DNA of 64,000 bases, from assembly GCA_030248225.1 (NCBI GenBank), contig JASANE010019190.1, forward strand, positions 1-64,000, written 5' to 3'. A program made the position numbers and the translations under genes. Below are positions 48,501-58,725 of the stretch, piece by piece. The notes beneath the pieces were generated by a model. It did not search any database. It had not been told where the DNA came from and saw nothing but the letters and a program-made list of their open reading frames with translations. How positions within the stretch are numbered: position 1 is the stretch's first letter; each line of letters begins with the position of its first letter. The DNA comes from Trileptium ribeirensis (taxonomy: Eukaryota; Nematoda; Enoplea; Enoplida; Thoracostomopsidae).

Positions 48501-51500
48501 ACAAGATATAGTGCAGTGGCAAAGGGCTTAATAAATTTAAATTCTCAGTTTTAATCCACTAGGATGAAAAAAATTTGCTTTCATCTTACTCAAATAGCGT
48601 CAAAAATAGTGTTACACTCAATTTACTTTGCGTGCCAATTTCGTAAAATGTAAAAATACTATAAATTTCGGCATATGGATATCGAAATTTATTAAGCTAT
48701 ATCTTTGATCCCAGCGAGAATCAGCCAGAACAACAATTTCAGTCTTACTCCCTTTTTGATGTACAGTCATGGTCAGAAATAGGTGCAAAATAATCGGTGA
48801 AAATTAAACGAAATTTTGACTGATTGCGATTTCGATATGTAGCATTATGTTTGGCCGAATCTGTGCGTCATTAAACCGTTAAAACAAATTTTTATTGTTC
48901 ATCAAATATTTTAGCATGAACTATGAAGACGACATCTTGCCTGTGCTAACAAACGCTGCATCGTCATATTTCTGCACGTACATCGACGCCAGTAACCTCT
49001 TGGTCTGTTGGTTGTTGAACGTTTCATATATGAACACCGAGCACTATATTCATTGGCTAGATTTGGAGACAGGTGATTTAATATAGTTAAACATATCTAT
49101 TATGGACAAATTATTATTCTTTATAGCTCCAGTGTTTGGTTTATGATTCTGATTTATTCGAGGCCGGTTAAGCATATCTATTAGGGACAAATTATTATTC
49201 TTTATAGCTCCAGTGTTTGGTTTATGATTCTGATTTAATCGAGGCCGGTTAAACATATCTATTATGGACAAATTATTATTCTTTATAGCTCCAGTGTTTG
49301 GTTTATGATTCTGATTTATTCGAGGCCGGTTAAACATATCTATTATGGACAAATTATTATTCTTTATAGCTCCAGTGTTTGGTTTATGATTCTGATTTAT
49401 TCGAGGCCGGTTAAACATATCTATTATGGACAAATTATTATTCTGTATAGCTCCAGTGTTTGGTTTATGATTCTGATTTATTCGAGGCCGGTAAAACATA
49501 TCTATTATGGACAAATTATTATTCTTTATAGCTCCAGTGTTTGGTTTATGATTCTGATTTATTCGAGGCCGGTTAAACATATCTATTATGGACAAATTAT
49601 TATTCTTTATAGCTCCAGTGTTTGGTTTATGATTTTGATTTATTCGAGGCCGGTTAAACATATCTACTATGGACAAATTATTATTCTTTATAGCTCCAGT
49701 GTTTGGTTTATGATTCTGATTTATTCGAGGCCGGTTTAACATATCTATTATGGACAAATTATTATTCTTTATAGCTCCAGTGTTTGGTTTATGATTCTGA
49801 TTTATTCGAGGACGGTTAAAAAGTTGCACCTATTGAGTACTTTGCTACAACGAGCGTTTTGTTATTGAAGCTCCTTTTTATTTTTTGCAAAATATTTTTG
49901 TTTCAATTGTGCGACACAATTTCTTACAGCTGTCTAGTTTTAGTGTTGGAAAAATGACTATGAGAATGTTTGCTTACTTTTAACTTTATAACATTTGTGT
50001 TGTTTATAGATTTATAATATTTTATAAATAATTATATTTTTGTAAAAAGAGTTTATCTTTTGATACATGATTAAAATTTTATCACAAGCTTGTTTATTTT
50101 CAGAAACATGGACGCTTGTGGCCGGTCCTACAAATAGGTCAACTCTGAATTTTCTGGCCAGAAATCCATCTGTTTGCTACTGTGCACCATATCTTCATCT
50201 TGTATATCATGCGTCGCCGTGGGATTTAAGTCGTGTACAAATACAACGCATCAATATTTTTGGGGGTTAGTATTTATAGAACAATCACTTATTGTACGCA
50301 ATTAGTAACCCAAACTCGAGGAAATGCGCAATTTTTGTATTTTATGCACGGCATTATATAAAGTTAGGATAATCCGTAATACTATTTCGTAGCAAATATA
50401 TTATCCTCCAGACGTGCTCTTCACTACTTCTGGGTATGGCCAAGTTGAAGATGCGACGCCGAAGGGCCTTGCTAATCTCCACCCATTTCTGAATAATGTC
50501 TTGTGCGGTTAATGTACGTATAGCTATTTTAATTACATAACTAGGGTACTTGGATACCCTATTTAGCAAATCTTTTTGTTGTTTCTGTTTCGTCATAATA
50601 TGATGATTTAAAGTCTAATTTTTACGGTAGTTGAGATTTTGCCAATCGGGGCGCCTATTTCACCTTAATTCTATTTAATTTATGTCTACGGCTATTTTTC
50701 TGCTATATTAACATAACGACAAACCTGACGTTTAGGGTTCAAAACAATTGAATTAATAAGGTACGCCCAACATTTTCAGTACTTTAAAGAAATTTGGAAT
50801 AAAATTTCGAACAGAAATTTTGAGCAAAATTTGCCAATTTACGATCAGGTATTGAACAAATTAATAACAGCTGTCTAACAAACTTGAAAAAGTGTGCTAA
50901 AAATTTATTTCGAGTAGCTTTCGCTAAAGCGTTGAGCGCTTTCCAAACAAACTTTTATATTTTTCGAGTGAACTTGGAACGAACAGTGTTTATTTTTGGC
51001 GACTGCCTTATTTTAGGTTGTCTAAAGAATTTATCCTAGCTTACAAATAGAAATGTAACTACTATGTTCTGCGTTTGTTATTGGTGTGATACATTATAAT
51101 TTGATGGTTAGGACAAAATTTTGAGCTCCAAATATCTATGGTCAATTTTTTTGTCATATTCAAGATTTTGTCATAAGATTCAAGGCTGCGGAGTAATTAC
51201 GCTATTGTAGAGGAGAATAATTACTAAAATTTGAAATTGTCAGCTAAATGGTCTGCACCAAAGTTTGAAAAAATCCTCTTACGAAATATTAACAGCAGCT
51301 AAATATATACTTTGGTAAAATATAAATATTTGTTTTCCCGAAGGTCACCGCAAATATTTTTGCTTATTAGATTCCCGTTTGCAGTGGTTGGTGTATTCCA
51401 TATTGGTGATGTAACGAAAGCCACGAACCCTTGATGTCGATATTTCACAAGGACTTTTCGAAGAAATTTTGACACTGGTTCCACAGGATATGCGTCTGTA

Positions 51501-54500
51501 GGTGATTGAATTTAGTATATGTGAATTGGCCTTAGGCTAAGTAGTTGACCAATAAACCATTTGATCAGGTTCAGTTACTTATGAGATAAAAAGTACAAAA
51601 CATCTTCATGTTCAAAAGGAGAGTCCCGTTTTTTAATTTTTAAATAACGTTGGCGTCTTATCGAAACAATTTGTGTTAGTCAAAATGCTTCCACGACGCC
51701 ACTCGACTCACTGCCTATAGGACTTTTATAATTTTTGGAAAATTTCTAGTTTGAGCCAAAAACGAACCATTTCATCTTCTTATAAAAAATTTAGGCTCTT
51801 AAATTTTTTCGAGATTCTTAAATTTTCAAAGTGTTTTATTTATATTTTTCTGGTTCTCTACAATACACGCCAGAAATGAGTGCTGTTCGCTCGAAGTTCG
51901 TTCGATAAATTCGAAGTTGTGTGCGAATTTTTAGAGAGCTTTCTAAATTTGTTGGTGATCTTTTCGAAGTTTGTTCAAAAATCGTTCGAGTGTAGTTCGA
52001 GAATAGATAAATATTGTTCGATTTCTGTTCGATGTTCCAGTGAAAGTGTACTTTTAAATTAGGTTGTTGATGGTACAGCTTGTAACATAGGTATAGTGGA
52101 TTAATAAATAACAAGATAGCACAGTGTTTTGGTTTAATGTAACCATGGCCTCTATTGGAATGTGAGCCCATTATTCTTTTTGACCACGTTATCAATAATT
52201 ATTAAGTTAGTTTTTTCATGAATAATTATTAAGTTAGTTTTTTTCATGAGTTTTATCCCGAAATCGATGCGCGACTTAGTTAATCTTATACCTGGCGGCT
52301 TCATGTGTCTTAATATGCAGCCAGTATATAATGCATTTCGCAAATACGTAGCGAATAGAGTATGATGATCAAATTGTTTCTATATATTTTAAGTTGGTGT
52401 ACTTTCCTATGTCCCCGGGAACGCAGTAATCTTCGCAAAGGATCTATGTATGTATAGTATCTTTTCAGCTACTCATCCAGTTAACCGAATTGTGCATTTA
52501 CGAAATATCGAATATCTGATGGAACATATTGTGCGTCTTCAACTCAGCGCATTCGACGATCGCTCGCTTTATATCATGACTGTATTCAATCAAGTCTACG
52601 TGTTTGACTACGATACCCAGCTGCTGACGGGCCGTTTGCTTTTACCCGATCCAGAGTATGGATATCCGGAAAACTTAAATCCAAAGGTGGGCTAGCCGCT
52701 ATACATTTTGTTCATTATTATTAGTTTTGCATCGTGTATAATTCATGCTTAAGCTGGTCCCGAAGATTACCTATGGTTTTTTCTTCTGGAATTTCAATAA
52801 TGTTGATTGTTTTTCTAAATACTTACTGGAAAGGTGCTATGAAATATATTGATATATTTCATGTATGTAATCGCTGTACGGAATTTCATCAACATTAATT
52901 CAGCTATGTTTTCCCAAATTACTGTAATTTAGCTTGCTTTTGCTCGTTTACCTACCATTGCTTGTGCTATAACCTATAGCACTAAGTGTTTGTACTATCG
53001 TATAAACCAAAAAAATACAATCTAAATGTAGGACTGAATATCAAAAGCATGATCCGCCATTCCGGTAGTGCAATACAGTGCTCGCCAGCTAAATTATATA
53101 AAACTGTTAAAGCTTTTTCGTTTTTGTTTTTAGCGCACGTTTATATAGATTGTTCGAGAAGTGTTCGACACGCGCTAGAAATATGTTTGCAATAAGGTAG
53201 ATTTTATTGGATTTGTCCGACGTTAGTCAGTTCGAAATTGCATTCATTGCTTGTGAGTACTGTTTAGTTTTAATGCATGTTAAGCATTACTATTTTCTAC
53301 TTTCCAACAAAATAGCTATTAGAGGCACCTGAAAAATCCTAGATACAGAATCGCCATCGATATCACTGGCCCCTGATATGCAAGGCGATATTTTGGGTTT
53401 TATTCTATAGTCGTATGGTAAATTACCAGCTTCTGCATTGGCTGAAAATTTTGCCATGGTGTGTGAGCCGAGGGCCCCCAGGTTCTGAACTAAAACTGGC
53501 TAGTCCAAACTGGGCGGGGGCCCCCGGCATTTTCGGCTGCTCTCGGCAAAACGGAGGTAACCCCCCCCCGGCTCCTACCCCTGGCATTTTCGGCTGCTCC
53601 CGGCAAAACGGAGGTACCCCCCGGCCCATACCCCGGCAAAAATTCGGGTACCCCTCGGCTCCTACGCCCCGGCAAAAATTCGGGTACCCCCGGCTTAAAG
53701 GCCCCTGCTGAGAAAAATTTACGTCTAAAAGCGACAAAATCCTGCAAAAAAATTGCCCCCCGGCAAAATGCGTCACCCCCGGTAGGTGAGCCGGGGGCCC
53801 CGGCTCAGGCCCCGGGCTATATTTCCGAAGTTTGGACTAGCCAGTAAAAGGTGCTGGCTTTTGTCAGGGGATGAATTGGGGTCCACTGACTTTAATCAGT
53901 GGACGCCCCCAGTGCCGAAATCTAACAATTTTCAAAATTTAACATTTTTAATGAGAAACGTTGAAATTGTTAATAAATGGTCTTAAAACGATGCATAAAC
54001 GTTTCTATTGAAGTTAAAACCAATTTATCCAGCAGTTTTTTTGCTGAAATTAATCAAATTTTTAATTTTTTCATTTTATTTTTTTGTAAAAAAATATGTC
54101 AAGTTTTACGGGGAGCCCATTTTTTTCCAGGGGCCAGTCGTTTATACCTTCGGATGCCGAAAAATTCCAGACATTCACTTTGGAGAAGCCAGCATGATTT
54201 TGACTGTGTACTTTTTTGCTAATTCATCTCAGCTTAGTTACAGTGGTTGTGATTAACAGCTTCGAAGGCATACAATTTACTTACTTACACATAAGTTTGT
54301 TTGCATCTTTGTGCGTTTGTGAGGTTTGTTTTGTCTGCGAATGCTTGTCATGTCTAAATTTGGAACGGGGAGATTGTGGCAAGCAGAGTTCAACTGTGCA
54401 AAAAATATTTGTAACCGTCTGTGTCAAGCAGCGCCACAAACCAGCTATACTACTGCTAATATGCCATACTACGCCGTGCGTAAAGTATTGTGAAGGTAAT

Positions 54501-57500
54501 TTTTTAATTCGCATAAAATACGTGAACTAAGTCTTGCGTATCTTGCTTTAGCCATTTGACACACAGTATGTTTTTAATTTATTACCTATCTCTTTATCGA
54601 TAATTTGGCTCAAATGCTAGGTCTGATTTTCCTCTTAGTACATTACTCACTACAGTTCCGAATAAACGCCGCACCGAATACAAAATTAAAGAACCGTGGT
54701 TTCTATTACCCTACATTATATAAGTTGATTATTGGACGTGTATTATTTCACGTCAGGACTATTAATTGTCATGTACAACATCAATTTAATACAACATCAA
54801 TTTAACACGCTTCAAAAACATTAATTTAATTTTTCCTCACTATTTGTTGTATAATTTCACAGATTAGCCATAAATCGGTTGGAAAATATTAATTCTTAAA
54901 TCGACAAATTCGACATTTTAAATACTTTGCTGTTTATGGATACTCAGGAAACAGTTTCATAGTTGCTTTTATTTAAATTATTTTTGTTATAGGCACGACA
55001 TCAGTATGGTTGCACTGTTACGAACAATCTTGTCTATGTTGCTGGCGGGTATAGTTTGCGTTATCACGATTTTTTTACAGAGAAAAAACTACCGCATGCC
55101 GATTTGTGGTGTTTGGATCTTAGTAGCTTATCATGGAGCCGAAAAATCGGAACCCTTTCGTTTCCGCCGGGCCTAATTGTTAGTCGTTTGGCTGTATCCA
55201 GAGATACTCATACAGTGGTCTTTACAAGCTCACAGGTAATACATATTGATAAAATATTATATTCAACTATGCATGTTATATTTCTATTTTTAATAACATA
55301 AATCTATTATAAGAAATCATAAACTTATGCCACTGCCACAATAAGTGCACAATAATCGATCCAACTAGATCGCTTTCGATTAAACGAAATTTCGATCAAT
55401 TGGTTATTTTTGGCTGGGATTGTATAATAACATTCAACTATGCATGTTATATTTCCATTTTAATAACATAAATCTATTATAAGAAATTATAAACTTATGC
55501 CACTGCCAGAATAAGTGCACAATAATCGATCCAACTAGATCGCTTTCGATTAAACGAAATTTCGATCAATTGGTTATTTTTGGCTGGGATTGTATAATAA
55601 GAGTGTCTGAAAGCCGTGATGATGCAGAATGAGTCTATCGGAAATATAGCGTAGTATTAATAATAGCCCTGCAACTTATTATTCTTGCTCTGTAGCCCAA
55701 CACTATAGGTATACTCAGTATGCTTAGAAATGGTGAAATTTCAGTTTGTTGCGCTCAAATTTATTATAAGCGAATTTTCTTAGTTATCTCCCAGTAATCA
55801 GTTGAATGGTGTCTCTGTTTTATTATACATATATTGGTACAACGAATGGATTCTTTACTTTGAAACTGAAAATTAAAACCTTTTTTAAAATTAAGTATGC
55901 ATATTTTCTTGTCCATTTTATGCATAAAATAAGGCAAATCATTTTGTGTTAAGCCGGATCAAAACATTCAAATGAAATGAATTCAGTAAAAGCAAATTAT
56001 TAATCTGCCGTCTCTATTTTACTAGACGGTGTTGAAACGGAGTGAGCGACGCGAGCGGAGTTTCCACTGACGGCGACAGTAAAAATCGTGAAAATTTCTG
56101 TTTTTGCCTGTCATTCACACCTCATTTTCAGATGGACAGATTTCGACGAAAATTTTTCTGGGTCAATATACGGGTACCTGTCTTTCGCAACCCATATCTC
56201 GTGACTCAGCCTTCGCGTCGAAAAATGGTATATTGAATTAAGTTATCGAAAGCTACAGCTTTGCTGACTAAGATTTTCTGGTTTCAGCACTCACTCAGGG
56301 CCCGAATATGGTTCATCGTCCCTTTGCCAGAAATAGCGATTTTTTCAAATTTCACCTTGTTATTGCTTATTTGCCTTAGTACGAATACATATTTGCATAT
56401 TAGGTTATCAAACACGCTGGATACGATGGTTTTGCTATATATATAGTCCAATTTGACTATAGCATACCTTTTCTTGTCAAGATTTTTGTCGACAAACCCG
56501 ATTTTCAAAATGGAGTGCGTTTTCGTTTGTGTGATTATGTATTGCGTGTAGGGCATCACGAATGGTCTATATATAGGTATTTCTTACGGCTGAATAAAAT
56601 GGTTCGGTTATCTAGAGACCATCACAAATACTTGATGCGTTATCATTTGTTTTCGGTGGGTTTAGTGTTGACGAAGTTTTAGGGTTTTCAATGAATTCAA
56701 TGTTCAAGAGGTCATTTAGGGTGGTATATTCATCAAACACAGTGTGTTACAGGTGATTAAACAAAATAACATAAAATGAAACCACACTCGCGCTTTCACC
56801 TTTGCTTGCGAGATACTAGTATTACTTTCTTGGCGAAGTCGATGCGTATAAGCTAAAACACGAAACTGCCGCATAGCTTATTTATTGGAAGCATGCAAAC
56901 ACATCACATTACTACCGAAATGTTATTTTGGTAAGCCTAATCATTTTGACATTTTGTGGAAGTATTCATACAATCTGTTATTAACTATAAATCACATCTC
57001 CATTTTATTAAAAGGTGTACTGATGTTCTGCTTTAGAGCCTTGGTGCAGTCGATGCGAATAAGCTAACAACAGTTCCTCGAGGTTCAGCCGGACTTCCAT
57101 CGGCGTCGTCGTCACTTCCGTTGACCCAAGTTCAACTCAATAACCAAGTATTCGTTTTTCGGATTTGTGTGCAACAGTTGCAAGTACTTTGCTGGAAAAC
57201 AATTATCGAGGTGCATTATGTTTATTATTCGCAACTACCGTGGGTAGCTTTATTCAATTAGTCCCTTCGTGTTATTAGTTGTGCCATAAAATATTTGATT
57301 AATATAAATTCGGTGAATCTCATACCTCAACAAGAGCTGGTCGGATCGATGTCGGTGTGGGCTCAAAATCTTTGTCGTGACGCGGTTTTGAGAGTTAGAC
57401 TGCTCGCTCTATATATTCACTTATTGCCACTGAAAAACCCTATTTCGAAGGCTTTTCGTTATAAAACTTGTAAATTTGTAAATTTTAATTTCATCCTCTG

Positions 57501-58660
57501 TAACTTCTGTACATATTCACATGTGTAGTTCTCACATAGATGGGTATAAAAGCATTTGCTTCTATCTCCGTTGTTCCTAAGCTGAAATCAACCAACCAAT
57601 TTTTTTCAGGCCTAAATTTAAAATTCGTTGGATATCATTAAGTGCATACTTGTTTCTTCTACTTATGCATAAAAATTAATTTGTCCACCTTTTGGTTCTC
57701 ATTTTTTTGAAAGACTACAACTTTTAGGCAATTTAGGTTATAAAAATTTAATATTTTCAAGGAGTCTCTGCGGTCGTTGGGATCTCGCAACTGGTGGCGC
57801 TTAGAAAGTATGTACCAATGGCAAAACCGTTTATTACTTATTGCCCGCTGTGGTGGATTTTTAATAGGCGTAAGATTTTACGATTATTCACTTTGAGATT
57901 GCTATTCCGTAACGTAACCTTCTAGGCCTGTATGATTGAGTGCATTGTTGACTTAATGTTTTTTTATTGGTACGTTGTCACTGAAACGAATTATAGTTTT
58001 ATTATTAACCAGCTACTAATGCTATGCCGCGGTAGATCAACACAATCACTCGATTAAAGAGCAAGAAGGAGAGAGAGCATGCTTTCCAATTTTCCCGTTC
58101 TGATGTCTTAGAAATTCGCTGAAATATCCAAATAAGTATAGCTAACGTGTGTATTAGGTAAAATGACTACAACGATATTTGTGAGTCCTCACAATACAAT
58201 AATTGGCTCCTGTGGACGTTTCTGTATAACGATGGTTTTACCTTGAGCTACATACTACAGTGTATTATCCTGAGATCTTCACATACCAGTACGAGGATTC
58301 ACATTTTGCTAAAATTTCTAGTTTGTGTCAAAAGTATCAGCGTAAACAAAGAGTTCGTGTGGTTGAATACTTAATGATGTACGATTGTTTTGTTTGCAGA
58401 CATGTCCATGGCTACTGTACATGACGAATGCTGAAATTAAGTCTCGCCTTCCAATTCCCGAGCAGATACTAAGCTACTTTCTACCACCAGCGGTAACTGT
58501 CCGCGCTGGATGTTCCGGTGCTGCCGACATTTTATATGGTTATTCCTGTCGCGACAAGGCCATACATAGGAGCAACCGAAACCACGCAATTTCAAGGGTT
58601 GTCCGGCATTGCAAAAAGCAACTGAAAAGCTTGAGACCTGAGATTGCTCGAGTATCATAG
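45302..58660 (+). CDS. Kelch-type beta-propeller protein, 7 exons as modelled, 475 aa
   Basis: Exons 45302-45515, 46082-46253, 48915-49072, 50104-50265, 52469-52686, 54993-55235 and 58400-58660 join in phase (1,428 nt). The clearest kelch unit is in exon 6: RHQYGCTVTNNLVYVAGG (aa 310-327, the GG strand turn), then DLWCLDLSSLSW (aa 345-356). Similar four-strand blocks are visible earlier: NNYxxx-like IYHLTCN in exon 2, LVCWLLNVSY and HYIHWLDLETG in exon 3, YLHLVYHA in exon 4 and SLYIMTVFNQVYVFDYDT in exon 5. No BTB/POZ or other partner domain and no signal peptide were seen. Known: kelch propellers act as protein-interaction scaffolds, often substrate receptors for ubiquitin ligases. ATG 45302 is a provisional start; an acceptor at 45311-45315 lies within the first codons, so this exon may be internal and the true N-terminus further upstream. 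Confidence 0.62.
45580..45944. repeat. Tandem duplication, 183-bp unit x2, apparently identical
   Basis: The unit beginning ATTTTGGAAATTGTATTG at 45581 recurs at 45764, and both copies end in AGTACAAACGT (45761 and 45944). No difference was seen between them, so it is recent. It starts about 65 bases after the exon 1 donor. Confidence 0.85.
46082..46253 (+). CDS. Kelch gene exon 2
   Basis: Acceptor AAATTCAG to 46081, donor AAG|GTAAAA at 46254; phase 1 in and 2 out. Ser/Thr-rich start, then FIAIYHLTCNAIISEYALP, a likely propeller strand pair. Confidence 0.62.
47302..48130 (+). repeat. Direct repeat, period about 359 bp, two full units and one partial (intron 2)
   Basis: ATGATAAATGCCGATGCC occurs at 47442 and 47801, within long matching stretches that include TTCTCTGGTTGGTTTTATT and GAGGTATGGTGCCCC. 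A third partial unit follows near 48015. Both strands have open frames through it, but no domain was recognised. Confidence 0.75.
48915..49072 (+). CDS. Kelch gene exon 3
   Basis: Acceptor ATATTTTAG to 48914, donor CAG|GTGATT at 49073; phase 2 in and 1 out. Encodes LLVCWLLNVSYMNTEHYIHW and LDLET. The 81-bp minisatellite begins 14 bases after its end. Confidence 0.66.
49086..49820. repeat. Minisatellite, 81-bp unit x9 (intron 3 of the kelch gene)
   Basis: The marker CAGTGTTTGGTTTATG recurs every 81 bases nine times. Copies differ by only one to three substitutions, so the array is young. Since 81 is 27 codons and the unit lacks stops, a plus frame and a minus frame (49829-49050, 259 codons) stay open across it. 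The minus frame repeats NRPRINQNHKPNTGAI and NNNLSIIDM. This is best explained by unit length rather than by a gene: the first unit starts in intron and no start context or partner exon was seen. Confidence 0.9.
50104..50265 (+). CDS. Kelch gene exon 4
   Basis: Acceptor TATTTTCAG to 50103, donor GGG|GTTAGT at 50266; phase 1 in and 1 out. Joins exon 3 as LDLETETWTLVAGP, a natural kelch strand-turn-strand, which supports the join. Confidence 0.68.
52194..52248. repeat. Direct tandem duplication of 27-28 bp
   Basis: AATAATTATTAAGTTAG followed by T-run and CATG occurs twice in succession; the copies differ by one T. Confidence 0.75.
52469..52686 (+). CDS. Kelch gene exon 5
   Basis: Acceptor CTTTTCAG to 52468, donor AAG|GTGGGC at 52687; phase 1 in and 0 out. 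SLYIMTVFNQVYVFDYDTQL is a typical propeller blade. Confidence 0.68.
53420..53860. repeat. GC-rich island with internal tandem units and 17-bp inverted ends (intron 5)
   Basis: ACTGGCTAGTCCAAACT (53495-53511) and its exact reverse complement (53829-53845) bracket C/G-rich DNA. Inside, a 57-bp unit with GGCATTTTCGGCTGCTC occurs at 53526 and 53583, and a 37-bp unit with CGGCAAAAATTCGGGTACCC occurs twice after 53630. No target duplication was found. Overlapping Pro/Gly-rich open frames on both strands result from composition. Confidence 0.7.
53870..54200 (+). repeat. Dispersed repeat R3, copy 2
   Basis: Diverged copy of 44560-45120 in the same orientation, directly after the GC-rich island. TCCACTGA and TCAGTGGA at 53881 and 53895 form a perfect 8-bp inverted repeat at its left side. 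Confidence 0.55.
54993..55235 (+). CDS. Kelch gene exon 6 (best kelch repeat)
   Basis: Acceptor TTGTTATAG to 54992, donor CAG|GTAATA at 55236; phase 0 at both ends, 81 codons. Holds the VYVAGG and DLWCLDL kelch signatures. Confidence 0.8.
55258..55602. repeat. Tandem duplication, 171-bp unit x2 (intron 6)
   Basis: ATTCAACTATGCATGTTATA occurs at 55261 and 55432, and both units end TTTTTGGCTGGGATTGTATA. The copies differ at three or four bases. It begins about 22 bases after the exon 6 donor. Confidence 0.85.
56025..56830 (+). repeat. Dispersed repeat family R1, copy F (intron 6 of the kelch gene)
   Basis: GAGCGGAGTTTCCACTGACG at 56052, GTGAAAATTTCTG, CGCTGGATACGATGG near 56417, TGGTCTATATATAGG near 56562 and a GAAACCACACTCGC end near 56778. 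Internally shorter than copies A-D. Confidence 0.65.
58400..58660 (+). CDS. Kelch gene last exon
   Basis: Acceptor TTGTTTGCAG to 58399, phase 0, stop TAG 58658-58660. Begins TCPWLLYMTNAEIKSRLPIP, which looks coding. After LPPA there is an in-phase GTAACT at 58493 that could be a donor, in which case the exon is 58400-58492 and could run into the Cys-rich exon at 63210. The reading-through version is given. Confidence 0.55.
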   Translation, partial: TCPWLLYMTNAEIKSRLPIPEQILSYFLPPAVTVRAGCSGAADILYGYSCRDKAIHRSNRNHAISRVVRHCKKQLKSLRPEIARVS

Positions 58661-58719
58661 AATGTCGTGGGCAGAATGCATCGTAAAGCGACCATGGGTG
58701 TATTTATGACTTGTACTGT

Positions 58720-58725
58720 ATTAAA
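58720..58725 (+). terminator. Possible polyadenylation signal of the kelch gene
   Basis: ATTAAA 60 bases after the TAG stop. Supports 58400-58660 as the terminal exon, but the motif is frequent in AT-rich DNA. Confidence 0.3.

Noticed and set aside
49305..49739. 144-codon plus-strand repeat frame as a gene
   Set aside because: It exists only because the minisatellite unit is 81 bp and lacks stops. It is intronic, without splice or start context.
53415..53776. Three overlapping Pro/Gly-rich frames on both strands
   Set aside because: Produced by the GC-rich tandem units; no start, splice site or domain.
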